From Epiperipatus broadwayi (taxonomy: Eukaryota > Onychophora > Udeonychophora > Euonychophora > Peripatidae): a stretch of DNA of 64,000 nucleotides. The stretch is from the NCBI GenBank assembly GCA_028023455.1, contig JAQFVV010012490.1, forward strand, positions 2,854,001 through 2,918,000, given 5' to 3'. How positions within the stretch are numbered: the stretch's first letter is position 1; each line of letters opens with the position of its first letter. This document shows, one piece after another, positions 26,521 to 37,329 of this stretch. The notes under the pieces are model-generated. The model was not told the origin of the DNA. It saw only the letters and a program-made list of their open reading frames with translations, and did not search any database. The position numbers and the translations under genes were made by a program.

Positions 26521-27930
26521 CTTGTAATTAAAGGGTGATAATATGATTACGTAAATGCAGAATTCCATTTTCACCATTAGTATATGAGATGACATGGAAA
26601 TGTCATCCTTGTCCTGATCATTACCAATCTAAGTGAGCAAATATAATAAAATGAAGAAACAGACTGATTGAAAAAATACAGGAAAGAAATGGTAAAAAGT
26701 GAATTAGAATATACAATCTATATTTAATTAATTGTAGAAATTAATGAAATAAAGTTGTAGATAAATAATTCCTCCCCTAATTGTTTTTCGAAAATTACAT
26801 TTTATTAAAAGACTTCTTTTTTTTTTTGTTAGCTAGTTATATTGTCATCTAATTGTTTTTAATTTTTTAAAGATCTGTAATTATCAGAAAAAATATAAAA
26901 AAACCTTAATTATCAAGTTCTAAAACTGATAATAGTAATGTATACTAATCTATATATATTGAAATGGAAAGTTAATTAGATCATAACTATATTTTAGAGA
27001 GCTTTACCATTATTATAAATTGTAATACAGATCAATAAATAAACGTTTTATATATATTGTTAGTATATTTTAATAATTTGATTTTCAAAAAAGTGCTTTA
27101 ATATTTTTTATTATATATATATATTCTTTGTAATATTGTAAATTACATTAGAATGTATGAACTTTTGATTATTTTATTTTTATTAATAGTAAAATTGACT
27201 GCTGTCATGGTCTAAGTTTAAGTTTTCTGAATGTACTACAAATTCACTTTTGATCCTCTGCCCTTCAAGTACAACAATTAATATTCTACTCTTGAAATTT
27301 TGACTTTTAACTTTCAGTTTCATATAAAAGTGAACACAGTGTCTCTTCAATAAAAAAAAAATTGTATAGTTTATTGCTTGGGAATGTATAGAAGTTCAAG
27401 ATTGTTACTGACTTATCTGGGCTGCTGTTCTCTTACTGCACCAAAGTCAATAGATCGTCTGTTTAATTAAATGCCTACAAAAATTGGCTACACAAAGCAA
27501 AGAAGTTCAAGACCAATTGTGCAGAACTGGTTGATACTCTATATAACTACACTGAATTATAATAGAACATCCTGTTCAATGATCAACAATTAAATGGTTG
27601 CAGGAAGCAACTAAGTGTATGTTATCCTTGAGTGAAATGGCTACACTTTTGCTTGCTTACAGGGAATATAATAATATTTATTTCTGCTTGTTTTGTTGTG
27701 TAAAAATATGTTATTAATGTGTTTTATTTCTATCTCATTTTGTTAGCATTTTCTATAAATATTGCTCTTTTATATGTTAGTCTTAGTCCTTTGAACATGA
27801 TTTACTCAATAGAAATAAACTAATATAAATTTGGTTGTTCATTCATCAAAAAGTATATTTAAAAAAAAAAAAGTTAAATGCCTTTTTTAAAAAAAATAAT
27901 TTTACTATATTTTTCTTTTTGACTTATAAT
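26521..27930. other. AT-rich intergenic DNA
   Basis: No gene or clear repeat. A less A/T-skewed patch at 27380-27660 has no homologue elsewhere in the window that I could find. Confidence 0.5.
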
Positions 27931-27943
27931 ATATTAAAAACTT

Positions 27944-27983
27944 AAACATCACATGATCACCATTGTATAGAGAATTTTGCCTG
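27944..27983. mobile_element. 40-bp internally deleted copy of family A with target-site duplication
   Basis: The sequence consists of the first 20 bases of family A (aaacatcacatgatcaccat) joined directly to its other end (tgtatagagaattttgcctg). It is flanked by the 12-bp direct repeat tattaaaaactt at 27932-27943 and 27984-27995. Both termini match the full copy at 29074-29252. Confidence 0.75.
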
Positions 27984-28544
27984 TATTAAAAACTTTTAAA
28001 TTTTATTTTCTAAAATATTTTTAATAGATTGTTTAAATACATTTAAATGTGTATAAAAATTTCCTGAAAAGCTAAATCATAGAGTAGAGAATAACAAATA
28101 ATCATATTTAAAAAAAAAAAATAGCATTTGAACATTGTTTTAAAATCTATATATAAAAAATGTTTTTAAATCTATATATAAAAGAATATTTTAACTGAAC
28201 ACAGATGAAAAAGCAAGTACATTGTTTTGATTTATGGTTATTTCAGATGACTTTCTTAAATATGTTAAACTCAGTCATTTACATAATTTCTGCTTTTAAT
28301 TCAAGATTTACTATAAAATGAAACTAATCATTAGATTATGTGTTCAGGAAATCATGTGAGCATTTAACAGTTTAATTTAGTTATTCTGTATTAATATTAT
28401 CTTTTTTTCATTATTTTATTCAGGCAAGAATTGATTATAGAATATTTAGCTCTGAGTATGACACTATTCCATTATACCAACCATACAGTTCTGATCACTT
28501 TATTAAATTATATGCATGTATGGATATCATGTATACAATATGAA

Positions 28545-28650
28545 GAGTTTGATGGCATAGTAGTAACACATCTGCAATTTTTGCTTATGGCTTGAAGTTC
28601 AAATCTGGACAGATTAAAACCTGGATCTTTTTTCAGGTTTCAAACAGATT
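28545..28650 (+). repeat. Degenerate tRNA-like SINE fragment
   Basis: A box-like tggcatagtag (near 28552) and B box-like gaagttcaaatctgg (near 28594) lie at roughly the spacing of a tRNA-derived promoter. The sequence is too decayed to assign to the ~100-bp SINE family found at 38.5, 59.6 and 60.6 kb. Confidence 0.4.
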
Positions 28651-29073
28651 TAGAATTTTTTTTTTTTTCAAGTAACCATTCATAACTCATGCAATTAGTC
28701 TTTTAGCATTGATTAGTGAAATAGCTAAAGGATAAAAATTAATTTAGATTAGTTAATTGAGTGTCAATGACCAGAATATGTAAAAAAATTGAATGTATTA
28801 TAATACAATCTTCAATGTTGTTAGGAAAGTGTCATGCATCTTTAGGTACTATCATGACTTTCATTATCTTTTAAAGATAAGATCTTTTTCAATTATAAAG
28901 AAATGTTTGCTTTTTCTTAAATGGCAGAATTATGAAGTTTTTAATAAGAATTTTTCAATATTTCTTTTTATTCAATTATCTGATAGTAATGGTGATTGTA
29001 TGTATTAAAATTTTCATCACAAATTATAGTACTTTAACTGGTATGAGTAACAGTGTTAAACAATTTAACATAC

Positions 29074-29252
29074 TAAACATCACATGATCACCATCGCTCC
29101 TCACTGATGATGGCCACAAGCCAGAAACTAGTCTGGGGATATTGGATGAGTAGGCATTAGATAGGGATTTTATGCACAAGCCTTCTGGCATCCATTGATT
29201 ACTCTGTTTGGCACAGGGTGGCACTACTGTATGGAGAGTTTTGCCTTTGTTT
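29074..29252 (-). mobile_element. Family A copy with 14-bp target-site duplication
   Basis: The 179-bp insert lies between two perfect copies of acaatttaacatac (29060-29073 and 29253-29266). Reading the minus strand gives the family A core seen at 3.2 kb (atcaatggatgccagaaggc, gtttctggcttgtgg) and ends with the complement of aaacatcacatgatcaccat. Duplications of this length are typical of retrotransposition (SINE-like), though I see no A-tail. The 66-codon minus frame is incidental. Confidence 0.85.
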
Positions 29253-29689
29253 ACAATTTAACATACATAAAAATAATTGAAGACAAAGAATATTTGAAAG
29301 CATTCAATTTTTAAATTGAATTTCTTTAACTTTATTCTAATTTAATAATTAAGGATTTTGGAAAACATATTTATATAAAATATAAAATAACTTATAATAA
29401 TGGGCAAAGAAATATACATTTGATTCATAGAACTCAGATAAAATGTAAAACTGTTCTCACACAACATTATTTATGAATTACAAGCTTTATTATTGTTTTC
29501 AATCAAAGGAATTAAGTAATCAAAATGATAATTCTACATAAAATTATGAGACCACATTTTGTGAAAGATCAGATATTTCTTCAGAAATGCTAAAAATGTG
29601 AATGGTCTAAAATTGAAAGGCTAAGATTTAATATTTCACACATTTTTTAGGAAAATGTTTACAGCAAATATGCTTTATATATATTTAAA

Positions 29690-30790
29690 ACTTTTAAGTT
29701 TATTTTTCATATGTCTGGTTTATCAAGTAAATAAAATACATTTGAGCCAAAACATAAGACAGTACTTTTTTTATTTATAGAGAGAAGATTGGAACATCTC
29801 TCTTTATTTCATTTTCTTACATCAAAGTTTGTCTGAAATATTTTGGTCAAAAGGCATGAGTTTAAATCACTCATAATAGTTATTTTAAAGCTATTTTTAA
29901 TTGATTTATATTAATAATTGTTATATATGAAATTTTTCTCAATTTAAACATTGTCGATACCAATTAAAAGAATGAAATATATAATATATTTCCAGGGTGT
30001 TAATAATATATAAAATTATGTTTCATACTAACTTGGTTTACTAAGTAAATGAAATATTCTCAAGTCAAAATCTAAGCTATCAAGTAATATATATATATAG
30101 TGTTTTATTTCCTTAATAAATCAGTCTTATGAGAAATAATCTCAAAGTGCTATATATTATTAAAACAATGGAGAGATCTTATATTACATATTTTATTTTT
30201 TGAATTAATATTGATAATGAGATAAATCTCACACATGTGTAAAGTCATTAAAAATTGCTTTAAAATAAATAGTATAAATTGATTTAAATTCATGTTTTCT
30301 AGCCAATATATTTCAAAACAAATCTATATATAAGAAAATGAAGTCAAGAGAAAAGATAGTCTGATCTTTTCTCTATAAAAAATATTGTTATGCGCTTTAG
30401 CATGAGAATATTTCATTTACCTAATAAACCAACCAGTCATATGAGAAATAATCTTAGATATTATTAACATATTGGACTGTCTTATATTTAAGTCTGTATT
30501 GACAATGTTTAAATTGAGAAAAATCTCATACGTCATTTATTAATAAAAATAACTTTAGACTAAATAGATGGTGTGACTGCTTTAAATTCATGCTTTCTGG
30601 CAAAATGTTCAGTTTAATCTCTTTAAAAGAAAATGGGGCAAATACAGAAAGACGGTCTAATCTTTTCTCTATAAATAATATATTTATATTGTCTTCTGGT
30701 CTTTGGCTTGAGAGCATTTCATTTACTTAATAACCAGTCATATAAGAAATTTCGATGTGTTACACATGAATATATTATATATAAAAAAAA
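29690..30790. repeat. Fold-back cluster of diverged ~300-bp repeat units
   Basis: Units recur in one orientation near 30100, 30410 and 30716 (atttcattta, taataaaccagtca, tatgagaaat) with a ~306-bp period. They recur in the opposite orientation near 29717 and 30035 (ggtttatcaagtaaat, ggtttactaagtaaat) with a ~318-bp period. A further landmark, ctgatcttttctctataaa (30361), recurs at 30657. The 63-codon minus frame at 30526-30717 lies within one unit. Confidence 0.65.
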
Positions 30791-31936
30791 AAAATTTGAA
30801 GACTTATATAGAAAAAAATATTTTTTTTCAGTTTAAATATTTAAAACTTAGTTTAAAAAAATATTGGATTTCTATTTTATCAACTTGTTTTTTTTTTTTA
30901 TTCTTCTGCTTTAAAATTCATTTTAACAGATGTTTGTAAAATATTTCTTTTTTTTTTTTTCAAAGAATTGTATATAAAAATAAAATAAGACGCCATATTC
31001 AGCTTGTTTTTTTTTTAAAAAATAAAATAAAATATAAAACTATGCACAAACAGGCGTGTGTAATGTAGATGATACACTAATACATCATATGACTTTTAAG
31101 CTGAAAAGTTTTTATTTACTGGAAATATTAAAACCTTTACTTATAAAAGATCAAACATTTAATGTAATCCAAAGAGAAAGAAAATTTGATCTCTAAAATT
31201 TATAATAATCACAGCCAAAAGATGAAACTAATAACGAAAATTGAAAAAATAATATCATGTACAGTCTATTAAAAAAAAGCCTAAGATAATTAAACCATCT
31301 GAAATAATATCTATGTTGTAAAACCAGTAAAATAAATGTCATTGACAGAATTTTCTATCTAATTTTTAAATATAAACACCCGTTTAGAATATTTTAAAGG
31401 ATTACAAATGTGACAAATCAGAACATATAATATTTACTTTTATTTATTCCTTATCATAAAATAAAAACGTGAATCTTTGTAATTTTTATTTTTAATAGAA
31501 ACACTTTTTTTATATACATACAAAAGAATGTTTTTATTTTATTTTAAATTTCGCATAAGTCATTAGTCTTACATAAACTCTGTTCTTTAGTTCTTTGATT
31601 TGTATTTCTTCATAAAAACTTTTTATATTTTAATAATGGTTAAGCTACTATAATAAGACATTTTACTAGTAATTAGTAATGACAGTTTTAAAAAATAAAA
31701 ATTTCAATTTAAAAATAAATAATTAAAATTATAAGCATTTAACTGAAGACCAATTCATTAAAAATATTAGTGAATAGCATTGGTTAATCCCTAGAATTTT
31801 TGTTTTCCAATTTTAACAATTTTTTTTTTTTCTGTCATTATAAACTTCTTCATTTTTTAAAACCACCTAAACTTTGATAAAAATTTAAATAAGTATTAAT
31901 TTTATTACTTTTAATTTAGGGTATATATATAATCTA

Positions 31937-32262
31937 AATATAAAAAATACAAAATCATAAAACAATACAATACTAGATAAAAATCCAAAATTTTACCAAA
32001 ATCCTTACACACCATGGTTTCATCTACTAAACAAATAGACTTTCTCAAATGAAAAGCAAACTAAAGAAGCAACATATATATATACAAAACAAACATACCT
32101 TCCCATAATTCATTTCAAAAACCAATTTCCCTTTATATCAAAAAAGATTGATAGTCTCAGGTTCAAGAAGTTTTATCATTAAAGTTTCCTTTACTCTTCT
32201 CTTTAATTCATTCTTTTCATAAAAAATAACTATTGTATTGTCAAACAATATTTTATGGCCTG
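31937..32262 (-). repeat. PLE-2 3' arm of inverted repeat
   Basis: This arm is about 85-90% similar by eye to the reverse complement of 34180-34512. It contains the last codons and the stop of the PLE-2 reading frame on the minus strand, then non-coding tail to a point where similarity stops at an A/T-rich run. Confidence 0.85.
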
Positions 32263-32328
32263 TATTCAGTTCATGAATATATAAAGCTGTATTTATAATA
32301 CCTATGTTTAACTCTACTTTTATGAACT
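32190..32328 (-). pseudogene. C-terminal part of PLE-2 GIY-YIG endonuclease
   Basis: The minus-strand frame reads ALYIHELNTGHKILFDNT and then YEKNELKRRVKETLMIK before a TGA stop. The pattern (hydrophobic-H-E-x-x-x-GH ... E ... R ... E ... MI) is that of the C-terminal half of PLE-type GIY-YIG domains. It continues 33083-33332 across the transposon insertion, with a further frameshift just after the junction. Confidence 0.8.
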
Positions 32329-33082
32329 TTAACCTTTTAACCGCTAATTATATTATTGGTTGTATGAGGTAAAAATCAAATCTTTTAATTGGCCAACTCA
32401 CAGCCTGAAGACAAAGCCTATTGTTAAAACATATTCGCCTATAATATTAAATTCAACTCAGATATGTTTATAAAAAGTATATTACTAATTTTTCAGGTTA
32501 TGAAGAGAATGAAAGTTCTTTCAAAAATAAATTGCTATTTCTTTATTCTAAAATATTCAATTTCGGCAACATAAAAGCTATAATATAAACAAAAAGGTCG
32601 ACTTTTACGTTATAGAAAAGTAAATATTTCTTTTTACTAAATCTTAAATATTTTTACTAAAATCTTCAATATTTTTCGAAAATAATTTTGTTTTTTTAGT
32701 ATTCTCTCTGAAAATAATTTGTAATTTCTCAAAATATTTTTTTATAATACTTTAAATCATATTCGAAATGAAAATCTCAGCGTTTTTCTTTATTTTCTTT
32801 GATCAGGCGGTTTCTTTGTTCTTTCCAGCCAATCAGAATGTCTTTTTCGGCTGAGAGCATGCTAACAACCAATCACAACTAATGTTCTTTCTTTGTTTAG
32901 GTTTAAATGCGTTTTTTTTTATTTTTTACTTGTAAAATAATTCGGAAGAGGGCACCATCTTACAGAACTTTTAAAAACCTATTCAATACCTGTCAAACGA
33001 ATATTTTAGCATAAGAACTGGCAGAGTTAGAGTGACGTCAGATGTCGACGAGGAGCCTCGTAAGAGGCGGGAAAAGGGTTAA
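32329..33082. mobile_element. piggyBac-like non-autonomous element (TTAA-flanked) inside PLE-2
   Basis: The insert is bounded by TTAA at 32329-32332 and 33079-33082. Inward from the left TTAA it reads CCTTTTAACCGCTAATTA; inward from the right TTAA (complement) it reads CCCTTTTCCCGCCTCTTA, giving clearly related terminal inverted repeats. TTAA target duplication and CCYT-type ends are the hallmarks of piggyBac. It has no transposase. Removing it conceptually leaves one TTAA, and the flanking PLE sequences become continuous across the site. The last 17 residues of the 101-codon frame at 33027-33332 come from this element, not the PLE. Confidence 0.85.
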
Positions 33083-33332
33083 TCCTTTCATTAAGGCTCA
33101 ATTTACTCTGACCTATATAAATCTTACTACCACTACAAGGAATCTTATAAATAATGCCAGGACTAGATTTACTATCAATCGACTGTTTTGAACCATTCAG
33201 TAAAGAATTCAAATCAGAACCTTTCTTCCATGCAACCTTTATTCCTCCTAACAAATGACTATTTTTATAAATCAAATTATAAATTGATGACTTAAATGGT
33301 AAAGACATAAACTCTTTATCCTTATTAACCAT
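33083..33332 (-). pseudogene. N-terminal part of PLE-2 GIY-YIG endonuclease
   Basis: The frame contains GIIYKIPCSGSKIYIGQS, the GIY...YIG core of PLE endonucleases (GIY as GIIY, YIG intact), followed by LSLNERI where the conserved Arg of the family is expected. PLE endonucleases nick the target DNA for reverse transcription. The reading frame enters the piggyBac-like insert right after NERI and is thereby disrupted. Preceding residues (SLPFKSSIYNLI) are the linker after the RT domain. Confidence 0.88.
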
Positions 33333-33339
33333 AAAAAAT

Positions 33340-34000
33340 TTTTTATCAGTGCCATGACTATAAATATTATCATTAAATACAACATTTCTAATAAATTCAT
33401 AATCATAACAAATTCTACATAATCAGCAGCAAATTGATCTTTTTAAATATCAGCATTATTACTAAAATTATTAAGCCTTCTATTCCTACAACAAAAATTC
33501 AATAAAGATATATTTTATATGTAAAAGGTTGATAACTACCATGCCTAATCATATTTCTCAAATTCTTAGGTTTTATAAAATGACTACAAAATAAAACATT
33601 ATCAACCCTCTCAAACACTTAAATCTAAAAATTTTAATTTTATAAAATCAAAACTACCACCCTCAATAGTAAAATTAATACTAGAATTAAAAGCATTTAA
33701 TCCATCTAAAAACTCCTCTAATTTTTCTTTCTGAAAAACAAACAAACAAACAATCATCAACATACCTAACAAATAATTTTAAAGAAACAGAAAATTGATT
33801 AATAAAGCTACATTCCAAAAAAATCAATATAGATAGAACACATTAAAGGAGAAATAACATTACCAATCACTCACTTTAATTTTATAAAAAACATCATTAT
33901 GTATAAAATACATTGAATCCTCTAACAACAAAAGCAAATCATGAATAATCTTAATCTTATCTGCAGAAAAACATTCAATTTTTTTTAAAATTGAAAGAAA
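33340..34000 (-). pseudogene. PLE-2 reverse transcriptase remnant
   Basis: On the minus strand, a GNVISPLMCSIYIDFF segment (about 33815-33870) corresponds to the RT motif with S-P-L. RYVDDC (YVDD at 33753-33764) is the catalytic motif C. Downstream, LEEFLDGLNAFNSSINFTIE (about 33725-33665), KFLDL and NLRNMIRHGSYQPF (about 33575-33535) match the usual order of the PLE RT thumb region. A one-base frameshift separates YVDD from LEEFL, and stops occur further on. Upstream RT motifs (about 33880-34180) are too decayed to read. Confidence 0.82.
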
Positions 34001-34179
34001 AAACACCAATACTTTTTAATCTATCAACCGATTGATACAATATCTAAACTACCAGCCTCAAAAGAAGATAAAGCACAAAAATTGACCTAATTTAATATAG
34101 TCTTCAAAAAAAATCTTATTAAAAAATGTTGATATTTTATCCATTTCCCCTGTAAAATCAAAAATACATCTTAAAGGAA

Positions 34180-34512
34180 AAATACAGGTTATAAAATATT
34201 GTTTGACAATGCAGTGGTTATTTTTTTTATAAAAAGAATGAATTAAAAAGAGAAAAGAAAAGGAAACTTTAATGATAAAACTTCTTGAATCTGAGACTAT
34301 CAACCTTTTTTGATATAAAGTTAAGTTGATTTTTAAAATGAATTATTGGAAGGTTTGTTTGTTTTATAGATATATGTTGCTTTTTTAGTTTGATTTTTAC
34401 TTGAGAAGGTCTATTTGTTTAATAGATGAAACCATGGTCATATAAGGATTTTGGTAAACTTTTGGATTTCTCTCTAGTGTTGTATTGTTTTATGGTTTTG
34501 CATTTTTTATTT
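34180..34512 (+). repeat. PLE-2 inverted 5' arm (copy of the 3' tail)
   Basis: This is the reverse complement of 31937-32262. On the plus strand it reads the last PLE-2 codons and the tail. The 81-codon minus frame at 34058-34303 runs antisense through the arm and is not real. The inner end lies near aatacagg at about 34180. Confidence 0.85.
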
Positions 34513-34639
34513 TTTACTAGTATAGTGTTAGGCAGTTTTGATAATCTAAATATGTATATTTCTAAAGTAGGAATAAATATATAAATTAACTTATTAACAA
34601 ACTTTAAACTACATCAGCCAATTAAGTCATTCTTAATAT

Positions 34640-34900
34640 TTACTTACAACTTTTACATCATGTTAAAACAATCAATCAGTAAACTCTCCCAAGTTTCATT
34701 ATCTCAACACCATTCATCAGTTAGCAATGAGTTATCTGATAGTGTACTTCAACATAAAGTTTGACTGAACATCCAATCAAATCACCAATGATATGTTCAC
34801 TTACAATTTTTGATATGACATTAAAAAGCACTAGTAAGACAATTGTTTCGTGAGTTCAATATCATTCATCAATTGGCAATGAGCTACTTTACTAATATAC
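34640..34900 (-). repeat. Repeat family D, two diverged tandem units
   Basis: Units with cattcatcagttagcaatgag (near 34708) and cattcatcaattggcaatgag (near 34869) lie about 160 bp apart. A third copy in the opposite orientation is at 35398-35490. Confidence 0.55.
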
Positions 34901-35397
34901 ATTAATGTATCTTTCCATATAAATAGCAAAACTAAGACTGCTCTAAAAAGCATAAAATAATCATGATATAATTTTTCTTACTTAAACATTTAAAAATTCT
35001 GACAAAATTGAAACCAACTACAAATTTTAAAATTAAATATTAACACCCTTTAATATATTATAATCCAAATATGGATACTATTTACTGACGAAATTTAAAT
35101 ATATAAATTAATTTACTAACAAAAGTTACTTTATTAATCAGTTAATTTATATAATTATTTCAATTTAATGAGACATATATTTGGATTATAATATAGTATA
35201 TTAGTATTAATTAATATTTAACTATTTAAATGTGTAATTAGGTTTGATTCTGCCTTAGATTATTTCATTGCAATATTTAAATATTTAAGTTTGTAAGACC
35301 ATGTCATAATTATTCCATTCTTTCAGACAGGAGTAGTTTTGAATTTTATATTTATATAAATTATATATACATCACATTGAAGTATACTAGAAAATAG

Positions 35398-35490
35398 GTT
35401 AGTGCCAACTGATGATGATCCTGAAGACATGAGACATTTGTCTTGAGAGAGCTGATTGGTGGGTTATTTTAATGTGATGGCAAAAATTGT
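35398..35490 (+). repeat. Repeat family D, single copy
   Basis: The order tagtgccaactgatgatgat, gagacatttgtcttgagaga, gctgattggtgggttattt is the reverse complement of the diverged units at 34.64-34.90 kb. No coding potential. Confidence 0.5.
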
Positions 35491-36119
35491 AAATAAATAG
35501 TACATGCAATATAATTATGTGATTAATTAAATTTTGTTTGTAGGTTAATTTATATTGAAACAAAATTTTATATATTTCTTCAAACAACACAACACACATT
35601 CATGTTATTTCCTTAAACATATTGTTATAGGGAAAGAATGAATACTTGTGGTTAATAGAAAGTTTTTGAAGACATTTATTTATAGATGAATGCTAGTAAA
35701 GTGATACTTGTCAATTGAATAGATATAATTATCATTGAATAAATAGATAATAACAGCTTCGAGTGACTGATAACATATCTTGTGACAAAACACATTTTTG
35801 ACTTCATTTACATTTTTCTGTTGACTATAATAATATGTTTAGGTTAAGAAGTGGTCATGTGTTAATAAATATAATGGATTTATCAAATCTTTAATATAAA
35901 ATTAAAGTATATATGTAGATAAAAGAAATACAATAATTTTTAATCTTAAAATTGAATATTTATTGTTAATAGTAAAGACAACAATTGATTATAAATGTGT
36001 GTTAACAAATTCTATAATTAAACCACTTCAAACAATTAAAAGTCTCATTTTCTTCTTTTCTTTATAAAAACTTTAGTTCTTGTATATATATATGTAATAA
36101 TATTATGATTCAATGTCTG

Positions 36120-36362
36120 TATTTTTAAAGCAATATACGTAATTATATAACTGAATATTTGTAAATACAGTAACTAAATAATTAAAAAATTTTATCCACT
36201 AGGAGTGCTTTCAATTATCCCAGTAATCTGTGTCAACTAAAGCTTTGAAATGCTAACTTTCCCACAATTCCATGATCTTAACATTTGCTGCTTGCCTGTT
36301 AATTAAGTCATGTTTATATTTGTTTATAGCCTCCTTTATTTTTCTTTTATTGTTATTTTTTT
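36120..36362 (-). repeat. PLE-1 inverted tail arm
   Basis: Reverse complement of 36552-36785, including the PLE-1 C-terminal codons and tail. The inner end is at an A-run (T-run on plus) near 36362, at the position equivalent to the inner end of the arm at 16432. Confidence 0.85.
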
Positions 36363-36667
36363 CAGGGGAATCTAGATGTACGTTGGAAAAAAGAATTAAA
36401 GAACACTTGCTATTATTAAAACATGTTCAGAAATCGAAACAAAATTGCATAATAGATAATAATATTTTAGCATCTGTTTTTTATGACCATAATAAATCAT
36501 GTATTTATGGTTTTGACTTCAATTTTAACAGTGTAAAAATATTGCAAATTGAAAAAAATAACAATAAAAGAAAAATAAGGGAGGCTATGTTAATATACAA
36601 ATATAAACACGACTTAATTAACAGGCAAGCAGCAAACGTTAAGATCACAGAATTGTGGAAAATTTAG
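36363..36667 (+). pseudogene. PLE-1 GIY-YIG endonuclease C-terminal fragment
   Basis: The frame reads ESRCTLEKRIKEHLLLL (the Arg/Lys/His helix that follows the GIY-YIG core), DNNILASVFYDHNKS (D-N...A-x-x-x-x-x-x-H), FDFNFNSVKILQIEK, then REAMLIYKYKHDLINRQAAN and a stop after TELWKI. That order is typical of PLE endonuclease ends. It lacks the RT and the GIY-YIG motif itself, so it is 5'-truncated. The open frame extends upstream to 36272 only because it runs into the inverted arm. Confidence 0.8.
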
Positions 36668-36785
36668 CATTTCAAAGCTTTAATTGATACAGATTACTGG
36701 GATAATCGAAAGCACCCCTAAGTGGATAAAAATTTTTAAATATTTAGTTACTGTATTTACATATAGTCAGTTATATAATTACATA
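36552..36785 (+). repeat. PLE-1 direct tail arm
   Basis: Pairs with 36120-36362 and is related to both arms at 16190-16712. It contains the last ~38 codons of PLE-1 and its 3' non-coding tail, which ends in a TA-rich run. Confidence 0.85.
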
Positions 36786-36789
36786 TATA

Positions 36790-36995
36790 TATATATCCAC
36801 TTGTTCCAACATTTCAACTATTTTTACTTTATAGTCATTTTCAAGGATCTAGAAAAAACATATTACATTATAACAAACTCCACATAATAAAAACAGAAAG
36901 ACCAAAAAAATATCTAAAAAAATATAAAAAACACAAATAAATATATAAACCCCATAAAAATTAAAATAAATAAAATACATTAAAATAAATTAAAT
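36790..36995 (-). repeat. PLE terminal segment, inverted copy
   Basis: Reverse complement of 37715-37925, from ccacttgttccaac through tttttactttatagtcattt to the poly-A/T region near 36995. On its sense (minus) strand it carries a stem-loop ending in tGAAA. Confidence 0.8.
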
Positions 36996-37023
36996 TAAAA
37001 TATAAAATATACACCACACTTAC

Positions 37024-37329
37024 TTGCCTCTCTTTTTCAAAATACTTTTCCTTTTTACATTTTCTTTTATCCAAAATCCAATTGTTACAATAAAACACTT
37101 ATTTCCTTCTTCTTTCCTATACCCTTCAAAATTACATTTATATCCAAAAATAATTTTTTATGTATTACTTATCCAATTCTATTCTAATGTAAATATACAT
37201 AGTAAGGAAATTGGACATATAGATTTTAAGATTAAAATGTTGAAAAGGGTTAGATTATATAAAGAAAGAATGGTAAAAGAGAGTTTATATATAAAAAGAT
37301 ATAAACCTGTTTTGAATAGAATTGGATAG
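37024..37329 (+). pseudogene. Possible C-terminus of a third PLE endonuclease
   Basis: Only the last ~45 residues look protein-like: HIDFKIKMLKRVRLYKERMV, then ESLYIKRYKPVLNRIG and a TAG stop. The pattern H-x-x-D/F...L...Y..R...ES..I......NR..G matches the end of many PLE GIY-YIG proteins. The first half (Phe/Leu/Tyr-rich) is probably not coding. A 68-bp tail segment follows directly and is repeated at 37660. Confidence 0.5.

Larger units (their letters stand above)
31937..34512 (-). mobile_element. Penelope-like retroelement (PLE-2), degenerate, with inverted arms
   Basis: On the minus strand the element reads, in order, RT remnants (about 34000-33340), a GIY-YIG endonuclease segment (33332-33083), and after a DNA transposon insertion the endonuclease C-terminus (32328-32190) and 3' tail to 31937. 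The same tail and C-terminal codons are repeated in inverted orientation at 34180-34512. Both arms carry the coding end YEKNELKRR...ETLMIK and the tail with gatgaaaccatgg. Frameshifts and stops make it inactive. Confidence 0.88.

Noticed and set aside
35400-35450. Hammerhead ribozyme around ctgatgatgatcctgaagac
   Set aside because: A CTGATGA string is present, but no stem II and CGAAA follow at the right distance.
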